Assembly (NCBI RefSeq): GCF_016861695.1
Contig: NZ_BOLP01000004.1
Location: 248,001 to 312,000, forward strand
Origin: Levilactobacillus andaensis
Lineage (GTDB): Bacteria; Bacillota; Bacilli; Lactobacillales; Lactobacillaceae
DNA length: 64,000 nt
Direction: 5' to 3'
Position 1 is the first letter of the stretch. Each line of letters opens with the position of its first letter. This document shows, one piece after another, positions 55,059-63,775 of this stretch. A model generated the notes under the pieces. That model saw only the letters and a program-made list of their open reading frames with translations, did no database searches and was not told the DNA's origin. A program made the translations under genes and the position numbers.

Positions 55059-55982
55059 CTAATACTTTCGCAGTAACAACCGGTCGATGCGGTGATGGAA
55101 GGTCTTATGGATGATCATGTCGGCGCGATTCCGGGTTGGCAAAATGTACTCTTCCAAGTTCTTCAGGTCGATGTCCCGCCAAACCGCTTTTCCTTTAGCC
55201 AGCGCCTCATCGTGGTCACCAATCGCATAGGGGTAATAGTAGTTAGTTGGATCCTGGAAGGCCGTTTCCAATAACAGCTCAAAGCGTTCCAAGAACCAGC
55301 TCTCAATCAAGCTTGGCTCGGCATCCACATAAATCGAGAAATCCGTAAAATCGCTGACGTAAATTTGTTCATTGGTAGGCAATTGGAGGGTGTTGATTCC
55401 CTCTACAATTAAAACGTCCGGATGAACGATGTACTCAAATTGGTCGGGCACGATATCATAGACTTTATGTGAATATACCGGCGCCTTAATTAGCGGCGTA
55501 CCGGCCTTCACAGCGTTTAAAAATTGAATCAACGCGGCCATATCATAACTTTCCGGAAACCCTTTGCGCGCCATGAGATTTCGTTTTTTCAACTCCTCAT
55601 TGCTATACAAAAAGCCATCGGTCGTAATCAACTGAATTCGTTGCCCCGTGAAATAGTGATTGAGCAAAACCTCAAGCAACCGTGCCGCCGTGCTCTTTCC
55701 CACCGCCACACTGCCGGCAATACCGATGATGAACGGCACCCGGTGCTTTTTCTGCTGCAGGAAGGCCGCCTTATCCTGTTGGAGCTTTTGGTAATGATCG
55801 AACTCCAGGTGCAATAAATGCACCAGCGGAATATAAACGTCCTGAACATCTTGCAGGGAAATCCGGTCGTTAAACGCCTTGATTTGCCGCAGGCTTTCTT
55901 GGGTCAACGGTAAGGTCGCGTCATCGGAAAACGCCCGCCACTGTGCGCGGGTAAATGCATTGTAATTAATGGGATCACTCAT
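55059..55982 (-). CDS. coaA: Pantothenate kinase, type I (EC 2.7.1.33)
   Basis: A 307-residue PanK that commits pantothenate to coenzyme A synthesis. The Walker A is IIGIAGSVAVGKSTAARLL, with family motifs LITTDGFLY, RKGFPESYD and VLIVEGINTLQ. The N-terminal part (YNAFTRAQWRAF) is also typical. Type I enzymes are feedback-inhibited by CoA. It is followed by the GNAT-like gene. Confidence 0.95.
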   Translation of the reverse strand: MSDPINYNAFTRAQWRAFSDDATLPLTQESLRQIKAFNDRISLQDVQDVYIPLVHLLHLEFDHYQKLQQDKAAFLQQKKHRVPFIIGIAGSVAVGKSTAARLLEVLLNHYFTGQRIQLITTDGFLYSNEELKKRNLMARKGFPESYDMAALIQFLNAVKAGTPLIKAPVYSHKVYDIVPDQFEYIVHPDVLIVEGINTLQLPTNEQIYVSDFTDFSIYVDAEPSLIESWFLERFELLLETAFQDPTNYYYPYAIGDHDEALAKGKAVWRDIDLKNLEEYILPTRNRADMIIHKTFHHRIDRLLLRKY

Positions 55983-56184
55983 GGGGACACCTCAACTTTG
56001 GATAGAAATAATTACCCACCATTATACCGCAAATCCGGCCATTTCTGACATTGAGAAATCGTAAAGTGGGAACGCTTACTAGACCAAGTTGAATAAAGCC
56101 GGTGACCACAGCCCACAAAAATTCCCCCGCACTCACAGGGAAACACTTTCTAAATACAATACGTCCGAATGTACAGTTTCCAAG

Positions 56185-56385
56185 CTAAGATTCATTCACT
56201 GAATTTTCGGTTAGTTTGACCGTAATCAAATCCAAAAGCTCGTGTAAATCGTCATCAGTCGCATATTTTTTGATAAAACTACGTGCTTTAGATCGCGTAT
56301 CAATATAGCGCACTCTTTCCTTGTTCTTTTGATTCCATTTTTCATTAGCTGCTTTTTTTGCAGCGGTGTAAGGTTGCACTGGCAT
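56185..56385 (-). CDS. Small conserved lactobacillar protein of unknown function
   Basis: A 66-residue charged protein: YTAAKKAANEKWNQKNKERV, then RSKARSFIKKYATDDDLHEL. This AAKKAN-KW--KN-ER pattern is one I associate with short hypothetical proteins of lactobacilli and their phages. A helical, possibly nucleic-acid-binding or antitoxin-like role is possible. There is no adjacent partner gene; the 56386-56689 stretch upstream shows no other gene. Confidence 0.6.
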   Translation of the reverse strand: MPVQPYTAAKKAANEKWNQKNKERVRYIDTRSKARSFIKKYATDDDLHELLDLITVKLTENSVNES

Positions 56386-56689
56386 GATTTTCGTCTCCCA
56401 ATCTACTTAATTTTATTTTGTACCCTGGTCACTATCCTGTCTCGATATATCACTTCATCAATTTCCCCACATTCACAGGGAATGCCCCCAATCAAATGCC
56501 ACTACTCCGGTATTCCAACTTTCAAAAAGCACCAAATCTCATTTACTTCGTTTTCAAATCATACCGTACCGTCATCCCATTAACAACCGCTTTAGTGTCA
56601 AAAGTTCTCAGAGAAAGATTGCCCCACAAACCACTAAATAGCCAATATACATAACTACATTTTCAACCACAAATAATCTTCCTCAAATC

Positions 56690-56732
56690 AAAAAAACGCA
56701 TGTCCCGACCCCTCAGTCAGCGACACGCGTTT
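56690..56732 (-). terminator. Terminator of the HelD-like gene
   Basis: AAACGC.TGTC stem with an interrupted inner part and GACA.GCGTTTTTTT on the minus strand. Confidence 0.8.
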
Positions 56733-56741
56733 CCATTTCAC

Positions 56742-59036
56742 TTAAACCATTTCATACTCATCACTAGGCACGTCGCTCAGTAATGGCGAGAACTCGCCAA
56801 TGCCGACGATGCTTAGTCGGTGCATCGCCCGTGAGCAGATGGTATACAGCAATTGCCGTTCATCTTCTGCCGCGTAACGGCTAGCCGAAGCCTGCCAAAC
56901 AATAACGCCGTCGAATTCCAATCCTTTGGCCAAGAACGATGGTACCACAATAGTTCCTGGTGCCAGCCGTTGGTTTTCGGATTGAATCAGGGTGACCGCC
57001 ACGCCCGCCGCCTTCAGCTTTTCAGTCAGGTCCCGGCAATCCGCCAAGTCCTTCCCAATAATGGCAGTCGTTTCGTCCTCTTCTTCATTTTGCTTGATCT
57101 GGGCGATGACCCGCTGCAGTCCGGCCGCTTCATCCGCCGCCAGCGTCATGGTTGGGAGTTCACCTTCCCGGGCAAACGCTGTGACCGCTTCACCGTTTTT
57201 CAAGATGTGCTTGGTGAAATCAGTCACCTGCTGTGTCGACCGGTACGACTGCGTCAGCTGAATGACCCGCGTCTTGTCGGGGTCAAACATCGTACTGAGT
57301 TCCTGCAGCAACGTCCGACTATTTTCCTTGGTAAAAATGGCCTGGTTCAGGTCCCCCAGCATGGTAAAGCGCGCCCGCGGGAAGCTAAACTTCAGGAAGG
57401 CCAATTGGAACGCGTTGTAGTCTTGGATTTCATCCATGAAGACGTAGCGCATATCCCGCTCGCCGCCCTTCCCCGTCATCTTGTCGTACAAGTACAGGTA
57501 TGGCGTCGTGTCGACCAACTGCATGCGATGATCCTTCAGCTTACTGATAGATTCCTCGACGCTGGCATTCCAGTCAGCTACGGAGATTCCTTCATGGGCT
57601 AAATCAATTCGGCTCGGCATGTTTCGCAACATGTGGACATATTGATTATTGATACTCAGGAACCGTGCCCGCACGATGGCCTTGCGAATCGGGTCAAACG
57701 CCTGCATGACGACCTTCCGTGACAGAAATTGCATTTCCTTTTCGGAGGAGTCGAATTCCCGTGGTTCCTCGCCATACAAGGTATCCAGTTGTTCCTTACT
57801 CATATCCTGAATGGTTTCTTCAACCCACTTGGTCTTCATTTCACTCGTGATGCGCCGATTCAAGATACGAATCAGCGCTTCCTTCGTGGCCTGGAGTCGG
57901 TTACCCAAGTGATAGTTGCGGTTGAAGCTGTAGTAAATTTCTTGAATTTTTTCCTTATCAATGAAGACCTTGCCCTGGAACTTGATGTTTCTGAAGACCA
58001 TGTCGCTGCTTTCCAGTTGATCCGCATAGGCCGTCACCGCATCAAAGAATGCCAGACTGCCCTTCAGTTGATTGATCTTCTTTTGAGCCGGTGTATTGGT
58101 CTCGCCAAAGCGTTGCGCCAGCGTTTCCACGTCGATTTTTGGCAACCGCCGTCCCGCATACTGGTAGTACGTCATCTGAACCATGTTGTGTTCCCCTAAT
58201 TCAGGCAACACTTGGTCAATATAGTCATTAAATAATTGGTTAGGTGAGAACAGCATGACCTGTCCCGCCGTCAAATGGCCCCGGTAGCGGTACAGCAGGA
58301 AGGCGACCCGTTGTAAAATAGCGGCCGTTTTCCCAGATCCCGCCGCCCCCTGCACGAATAGCAGGTCGGACTTGGTATCCCGAATAATTTGGTTTTGTTC
58401 CTTTTGAATGGTGGTCACGATACTCTTCATCTTAGTATCGGAGTGCTCGCTCAATGCCGACAGCAACATCTGATCCGTCACCGTTTGGTCGGTGTCATAC
58501 AGGGTCACGATGGTCCCGTCTTCGATTTGAAATTGGCGCTTGAGCTTCACGTCGACGGTCTGTTCACCATCCGGCGTTTGGTAGCTCACGTTTCCCAATT
58601 CCCCATCGTAGTAAATGCTCGAGATGGGGGCCCGCCAGTCATAAATTAAGAAATGGTCGGGCGTATCGGAAAAGGACCCCAACCCAATGTAGATGGTTTC
58701 GGTCTTCGCGGTCGGACCTTCTTGGAAATCAATTCGGGCAAAGTAAGCCTTCTTCTCCAAGCGTTGAAGTGTGCTTAATTCCGTCGTCGCATGTTGCCAA
58801 CTGTTCTGCCGTTCAGCCAACAGTTGTTGCTGTTGCCGCACCGACAGCGCCGTTTCCAGCAAGCCCTCATAACTATCTGTTTTGATTCGTAAGTCATTGA
58901 CAAAGTTCTTGCGAATCCCGGCTTCGTCATCCTCAGCCACGTCGATTCGCTGTTTAGCGTCCTTTTCTGCGGTCTTGATCTTCGTAACCACCGCATCTAA
59001 GTGTTTTTGTTCGTGGGCCTTAATTGAATCTGGCAA
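56742..59036 (-). CDS. helD: HelD-like UvrD/Rep-family ATPase (RNA polymerase recycling factor type)
   Basis: A 764-residue superfamily 1 helicase-like protein. TTG 59036 is used because GAGGAGG lies 7 bases upstream; a longer frame from ATG 59123 lacks a site. A long N-terminal coiled coil (SIKAHEQKHLDAVVTKIKTA, about residues 5-90) precedes Walker A VQGAAGSGKTAAIL, motif II YVFMDEIQDY, motif III TMLGDLNQAIF and LTQSYRSTQQ. The coiled-coil arm plus split helicase domain is the HelD pattern, which releases stalled RNA polymerase. A general DNA helicase is the alternative. The 59037-59329 region upstream shows no further gene. Confidence 0.88.
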   Translation of the reverse strand: MPDSIKAHEQKHLDAVVTKIKTAEKDAKQRIDVAEDDEAGIRKNFVNDLRIKTDSYEGLLETALSVRQQQQLLAERQNSWQHATTELSTLQRLEKKAYFARIDFQEGPTAKTETIYIGLGSFSDTPDHFLIYDWRAPISSIYYDGELGNVSYQTPDGEQTVDVKLKRQFQIEDGTIVTLYDTDQTVTDQMLLSALSEHSDTKMKSIVTTIQKEQNQIIRDTKSDLLFVQGAAGSGKTAAILQRVAFLLYRYRGHLTAGQVMLFSPNQLFNDYIDQVLPELGEHNMVQMTYYQYAGRRLPKIDVETLAQRFGETNTPAQKKINQLKGSLAFFDAVTAYADQLESSDMVFRNIKFQGKVFIDKEKIQEIYYSFNRNYHLGNRLQATKEALIRILNRRITSEMKTKWVEETIQDMSKEQLDTLYGEEPREFDSSEKEMQFLSRKVVMQAFDPIRKAIVRARFLSINNQYVHMLRNMPSRIDLAHEGISVADWNASVEESISKLKDHRMQLVDTTPYLYLYDKMTGKGGERDMRYVFMDEIQDYNAFQLAFLKFSFPRARFTMLGDLNQAIFTKENSRTLLQELSTMFDPDKTRVIQLTQSYRSTQQVTDFTKHILKNGEAVTAFAREGELPTMTLAADEAAGLQRVIAQIKQNEEEDETTAIIGKDLADCRDLTEKLKAAGVAVTLIQSENQRLAPGTIVVPSFLAKGLEFDGVIVWQASASRYAAEDERQLLYTICSRAMHRLSIVGIGEFSPLLSDVPSDEYEMV

Positions 59037-59329
59037 GCCAATCCCTCCTCGATTAATTGGGCAAACTAACGTGTCCTGGCACCACATCATTGGGTCCAAA
59101 GACACTGAAACTTTACATCTCATTCGACCGGTGCATCCCCCGTGACAGGAAAATCATCACCCGTAGCCACCGGCCGGCAGACGTAATAATTCGACTTACC
59201 ATTCTACACGTGTTTTCTGGATAAATAAAGTAAACTGACTGCACTAAATTTAGGCCCACTGGTGTTGGTCACTTATCACCGAAATTCCTACCGAGTGGCG
59301 TCTTTATTTCAGTTTATCAATGGCAACTT

Positions 59330-59338
59330 TGCTATAAT
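59330..59338 (+). promoter_or_regulatory. Extended -10 promoter of the antiporter gene
   Basis: TGCTATAAT matches the extended -10 TGnTATAAT, 30 bases before the ATG at 59368. Confidence 0.6.
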
Positions 59339-59367
59339 GTAAGGGAACTTTTTCGGGGGTGTATTTT

Positions 59368-61224
59368 ATGGATCAAATTTCTTTATTAATCATTCTGACC
59401 GCCGCGTTGGTGACGCCGCTGGTGATGGCGAAATTCAAGCTCACCGTCCTGCCCACCGCCGTCGTGGAGATTCTCGTGGGAATCTTGTTGGGACCTAGTG
59501 TCCTCAACATCGTCCACAGCAATTCAACGCTTTCTTTGCTCTCCAACACCGGGGTCATCTTCCTCCTGTTTCTCAGCGGGATGGAGATTGACTTCAGCCT
59601 GTTCAATCGGCGCAAACGGCCCCAAACACCGTTAGCTGCCAAGGTCGCTGGCAACGCGTCCAAGTACTCGCCAGTCTTTCTAGCCGTCAGCAGTTACGCG
59701 GCCATCATGGTGACCTCACTACTGCTCGGATTCATTTGTAAATGGACCGGGCTCTTCAAGGACCCGTGGCTCGCCGCCATCATCTTCATGACGATTTCTC
59801 TAGGAATCGTCATCGCAACCTTGAAGGAAAAGGAGCTGCTGAGTAAGCCGTTCGGGCAGACTGTGTTGTTGGTGGCCGCACTGGGTGAAATCGTGCCGCT
59901 GTTCTCATTGACCGTCTATGCGTCGATCTTCGGCAACAGTAACAAGTCCCTGTGGCTCCTACTACTGGTCTTTCTGGCTGCCGGCGTGTTGTTCCGCCGG
60001 TTCAAGCCGTTCTTCACCTTCTTTGAAAGTATCAATAAATCGACCACCCAACTCGACATTCGACTGGCGTTCTTCCTGATATTTAGCCTGGTCGTCATCG
60101 CCGAATCCGTTGGGGCCGAAGGAATTCTCGGAGCCTTCGTTGCCGGCATCGTCATGAAGCTCCTGCAACCGCAAGAGGATACCATGGTTCGGTTGGACGG
60201 CATCGGGTACGGCTTTTTCATCCCCATCTTCTTCATGATGAGTGGGGCCGACCTCAATTTGCGGACACTGCTAGCCGACCCGGCGACTCTATTGCTGATT
60301 CCGGCCTTCTTTGCCGCCTATCTGCTATCAAAAGTCGCGGTCTACTTCATCCTGCGCTTACGTTTCAAACGCGGTAACGCCTTCGCTGGGACTGCCATCT
60401 CGGCCGCAACCATCACTATGGTCCTGGCCGTCCTGCAAGTTGCCAAGTCCATGAAGGTCGTCACCACGCAACAGTCCGGTGCCTTCCTGCTCGCCGCCAT
60501 CCTCACCTGTGTGCTGGGGCCGCTGCTCTTTAACACCGGCTATTCCGCCGAGGCCGAGGACTTGAAGAAATCGACCGTTCACTTTATTGGCACCAATTTG
60601 CTCACGGTCCCCGTCGCCCAGCAGTTGGCCGACAGTTGGTACGACATCACCATGTATACCGACAAGGAGGCCAACTTCAAGACGTACAACTCCGAGGTCA
60701 ATGCTAAATTACTGACCTCGCTGGACGCCAAGGAGGCCGAAGACCAGGACGTGTTCGATGCGGACATCGTCGTGCTCGGCCACTTCAACGCCACTAAAAA
60801 TTATGAATTGGCCAAAGCCGCCAAAGCATATGGCGTCAACCGCGTCATCGTGCGCTTCGAGGACCGCAATGTCTTGGACGCACGGGAAGACGAGCTGACC
60901 GATCTCGGCATTGAAGTCTACAACACACCGAACGTCAACATCGCTATGCTCCGGAGTCTGATCGAAGCCCCAACCACGCTACGCCTACTGACGGCATCAA
61001 CCTCCGCCGTCTACGAAGTCGCGCTACGCAACCGCCGCTACACCGACCAGGAGATTCACAACCTGCCGTTCGTCAAGGACATCACCATCAGTCAGATTTT
61101 CCGCGAAGGCCACTTTATTCGACCAACTGGAAGCACCACACTCAAATTCAACGACCGGATCATCTTCACCAGCAGCCCCGACACTGCGCGAGAGATTCGG
61201 CGTGAATTGGGGATTCTGAACTAA
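59368..61224 (+). CDS. CPA2-family cation:proton antiporter with RCK domain (KefB/GerN-like)
   Basis: A 618-residue membrane protein. ATG 59368 is preferred over GTG 59359, which lies in the GGGGGTG site. About twelve hydrophobic helices fill residues 1-395, with the exchanger signatures VEILVGILLGPSVLN and AEGILGAFVAGIVMKLLQP. The cytoplasmic part has a TrkA-N-like domain whose nucleotide loop is degenerate (VHFIGTNLLTVPVAQQLADS instead of GxGxxG), then a TrkA-C domain over the last 80 residues. It probably exchanges K+ or Na+ for H+; loss of the glycine motif may mean altered ligand gating. Structured repeat C begins 25 bases after its stop. Confidence 0.87.
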   Translation: MDQISLLIILTAALVTPLVMAKFKLTVLPTAVVEILVGILLGPSVLNIVHSNSTLSLLSNTGVIFLLFLSGMEIDFSLFNRRKRPQTPLAAKVAGNASKYSPVFLAVSSYAAIMVTSLLLGFICKWTGLFKDPWLAAIIFMTISLGIVIATLKEKELLSKPFGQTVLLVAALGEIVPLFSLTVYASIFGNSNKSLWLLLLVFLAAGVLFRRFKPFFTFFESINKSTTQLDIRLAFFLIFSLVVIAESVGAEGILGAFVAGIVMKLLQPQEDTMVRLDGIGYGFFIPIFFMMSGADLNLRTLLADPATLLLIPAFFAAYLLSKVAVYFILRLRFKRGNAFAGTAISAATITMVLAVLQVAKSMKVVTTQQSGAFLLAAILTCVLGPLLFNTGYSAEAEDLKKSTVHFIGTNLLTVPVAQQLADSWYDITMYTDKEANFKTYNSEVNAKLLTSLDAKEAEDQDVFDADIVVLGHFNATKNYELAKAAKAYGVNRVIVRFEDRNVLDAREDELTDLGIEVYNTPNVNIAMLRSLIEAPTTLRLLTASTSAVYEVALRNRRYTDQEIHNLPFVKDITISQIFREGHFIRPTGSTTLKFNDRIIFTSSPDTAREIRRELGILN

Positions 61225-61248
61225 AGATTGTGTGAAATTGGCGCACTA

Positions 61249-61411
61249 CGGCTGCCAGGGATTCCGCCTGCTGTGGGGACGCTTCGGACTGAGAAACGGT
61301 CCTCTCGCTCGCTTTTAAGTCGTGAAAACCACACGTCTTAAAAGTCGCCCATCGTGGTAGCTACCAGCTACCACGATTTCCACGGCTGGCTACATCCCTA
61401 GCCTCCTCCGG
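61249..61411 (+). repeat. Structured intergenic repeat, copy C
   Basis: Closed by GCCAGGGAT/ATCCCTAGC and CCTGCTGTG/CACGGCTGG. Its three hairpins are especially clean: GGAC/GTCC with the family apical loop (about 61277-61295), CTTTTAAG.CGTG/CACG.CTTAAAAG (61311-61347) and ATCGTGGTAGCT/AGCTACCACGAT with a three-base loop (61351-61377). It begins 25 bases after the antiporter stop and is read in the same direction. 61412-61789 has no recognisable gene; I could not fix the promoter of the downstream phosphatase. Confidence 0.85.
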
Positions 61412-61789
61412 CTCACGTTGAGCTCTGCCCATTAGGACTGGCTAATCTACGATGTGATTAAATATTACAAACAATCTCATTTCGACCGATGAGCAACATT
61501 ATAAAATTATCAGTTAAAATGAGCTATCATTGAGCAAAGTGTTCGGCGTTGTTTGCGACCAATTCTGATATTATTGCTAAATTAAGAACAATCAGCACTA
61601 GTAACCGCTTACCTGCTCACAGGTCATTTAAAAACCAGGTCATAACTGTTAAACTAGCAATCTAGTGTCGTTGGTGACCACCATTTGAAACGAATATGTC
61701 ACCACCACTGATTCACTTTATACGCACGCGACAAGCACTTTTGTCACGGCGTAGCACCCCCATAACTTATTATCAAAGGAGACCAAAAC

Positions 61790-62446
61790 ATGGCATCAGT
61801 TGAAATCTACTTGGTCCGTCACGGCCAAACCTATTTAAACAAGTACCACCGTATTCAAGGGTGGTCCGACTCCCCACTAACCGACAAGGGCATCGCGGAC
61901 GCCAAACGGGCCGGTGAACGGCTCTCTAAGCTGTTATTTGCTGCCGCCTACGCTAGTGACACCACGCGGGCACAAAACACCGCTAAGAGCATTTTAGCCG
62001 CCAATGACACACCCGTTGCCTTGACGACCGAACCCGCCTTCCGCGAAGAAAACTTTGGCTTCTTTGAAGGGATGGACACTGGCATGACTTGGCACACGGT
62101 GGGAACTCCAATTGGTCTGGACTCCTTCAACGCTATGATCGCCAAACTCACCATCGAAAAAACAAAGGACATGTTCAAGGCCCAAGACCCCTTTGGCGAT
62201 GCTGAAGATAACGCTGAGTTCTGGGCACGGGTTCAACCCGGCTTGGACAAAGTCGTTGCCGCAGCCAGCGATGGCGACCGCATCCTGATTGCCACCCACA
62301 GTACGACCATCCGGAGCATCGTGTCAAAATATTCCGACATCGACGTCTCCGTTGCCGTTGATAACGGTAGTATCACCAAGCTAACCGTGAAAGACGGCCA
62401 CTACAAAGTCAATTACTATAACAATACTGAGGGTAAAGTGAAATAA
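61790..62446 (+). CDS. Histidine phosphatase (phosphoglycerate mutase-like)
   Basis: A 218-residue enzyme of the histidine phosphatase superfamily. The catalytic motif is YLVRHGQTYLNKYHRIQGWSD with the phospho-accepting His 9. A second histidine lies in ILIATHSTTIRSIV and a glutamate in FREENFGFFEG. The sequence fits broad-specificity phosphatases (PhoE/GpmB-like) rather than glycolytic mutase. AAAGGAG precedes ATG 61790. It is monocistronic. Confidence 0.9.
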   Translation: MASVEIYLVRHGQTYLNKYHRIQGWSDSPLTDKGIADAKRAGERLSKLLFAAAYASDTTRAQNTAKSILAANDTPVALTTEPAFREENFGFFEGMDTGMTWHTVGTPIGLDSFNAMIAKLTIEKTKDMFKAQDPFGDAEDNAEFWARVQPGLDKVVAAASDGDRILIATHSTTIRSIVSKYSDIDVSVAVDNGSITKLTVKDGHYKVNYYNNTEGKVK

Positions 62447-62459
62447 CATCCCTACAGTG

Positions 62460-62496
62460 AAGGCTCCGCCGACGATGATGTCAGCGGAGCCTTTTT
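62460..62496 (+). terminator. Terminator of the histidine phosphatase gene
   Basis: GAAGGCTCCGC.GAC, six-base loop, GTC.GCGGAGCCTTTTTC. Confidence 0.88.
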
Positions 62497-62595
62497 CTGT
62501 ATTTGCCAAGTTGAAAGTTGGAAGCATCCCAATACTGTTTAAGCCCGGTATAACAACGATATTACCGTAAAAATTAGGCAACCGAGTCCATCCTT

Positions 62596-62622
62596 CGCCT
62601 TACCGGCCGCCAGATATGGACT
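62596..62622 (+). repeat. 5-prime fragment of the structured repeat (copy I, E type)
   Basis: CGCCTTACCGGCCGCCAGA then TATGGAC repeats the first 26 or so bases of copy E read in the same sense. The rest of the element is missing. The remainder of 62497-62774 shows no gene. Confidence 0.6.
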
Positions 62623-62774
62623 TACACAGTAGTTTTCTGTCGATTAGGAAGATGATCCAGAAATCGTTATCCATTGAACCAAAGATATTGAGTCCGTAAG
62701 CCTTTCAGCAGTTGTTGTGATAGAACACAACCTGAGCCGGAGTGCGGACGTTCTTAGCCACCCTCACCACAATC

Positions 62775-62810
62775 GAAAAAGCACCGCAGCCATCACAGCC
62801 GCAGTGCTTT
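62775..62810 (-). terminator. opp operon terminator
   Basis: AAAGCAC.GC.GC / GC.GC.GTGCTTTTTC on the minus strand, just past the oppF stop. Confidence 0.8.
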
Positions 62811-62815
62811 CAACT

Positions 62816-63775
62816 TTACTTTTTAATCAATGAAGCCTCATGTGCGCGCTGAGTGTACATGTCGATTTCATCATCGGCAGCACGAACCCAGTGATGGGGC
62901 GCGATTTCAACCAACGTCCGTTCCTTACCATCGTTTTCGTTGCTGCCATCGTACGCAATTTCTTCCCGTGTCCGTTCGAATTCGGGATCAGGAACTGGGA
63001 CGGCAGACAACAGACTCTTGGTGTAATCGTGCAACGGGTGGGCGTAGATTTCGTCAGAATCAGCGATTTCCAGCATCCGACCGTAGTGCATGACCCCAAT
63101 GCGGTCTGAAATGTACTTGACCATGGACAAGTCATGGGCGATGAACAGGTACGTTAAGCCCTGTTCACGCTGAAGCTTCTTCATCAAGTTGACCACTTGG
63201 GCTTGAATCGACACGTCCAAAGCGGAGATGGGTTCATCGGCGATCACGAACTTAGGATCAACGGCCAAGGCCCGGGCAATCCCGATCCGTTGACGTTGCC
63301 CACCAGAGAATTCGTGGGGATATCGACTGGAGTGGTCCTTGTTCAGACCGACCGTTTCCAGTAAGTCCTCGACCTTTTTACTCCGGTCAGCATCGTCTTT
63401 GGCCAAATGGTTGATGTCGATTCCTTCGGCCACGATGTCCTTGACCTTCATCCGCGGGTTCAGTGAGGCGTACGGGTCTTGGAAAATCATTTGCATGTCT
63501 TGGCGGAACTCACGTTGTTCGGCCTTGCTAGTAAATGTATCAACGTTCTTACCGTTGAACAGAATCTCACCAGCGGTTGGTTCGTACAAGTGAATGATGG
63601 CCCGACCGGTCGTGGTCTTCCCAGAACCGGATTCCCCAACGAGTCCAAAGGTCTCACCCTTGTAGATATCGAAGGAGATATCATCAACGGCACGAACTTC
63701 ATCGGGCTTTCCCACGTTGAAGTACTGTTTGAGGTGCTTGACCTCGAGGATTTTTTCGGCATTTTCGTAGTCCAT
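62816..63775 (-). CDS. oppF: Oligopeptide ABC transporter ATPase OppF
   Basis: A 319-residue ATPase. Walker A GLVGESGSGKTTTGRAI, signature FSGGQRQRIGIARAL and Walker B FVIADEPISALDVSIQ are intact. The segment YKGETFGLVGESGSGK and the C-terminal LLSAVPVPDPEFERTR are typical of OppF. It powers peptide uptake together with OppD, whose gene overlaps its start by one base (TAATG). In lactic acid bacteria the system supplies peptides from proteolysis, in line with pepN and pepD in this window. Confidence 0.95.
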   Translation of the reverse strand: MDYENAEKILEVKHLKQYFNVGKPDEVRAVDDISFDIYKGETFGLVGESGSGKTTTGRAIIHLYEPTAGEILFNGKNVDTFTSKAEQREFRQDMQMIFQDPYASLNPRMKVKDIVAEGIDINHLAKDDADRSKKVEDLLETVGLNKDHSSRYPHEFSGGQRQRIGIARALAVDPKFVIADEPISALDVSIQAQVVNLMKKLQREQGLTYLFIAHDLSMVKYISDRIGVMHYGRMLEIADSDEIYAHPLHDYTKSLLSAVPVPDPEFERTREEIAYDGSNENDGKERTLVEIAPHHWVRAADDEIDMYTQRAHEASLIKK

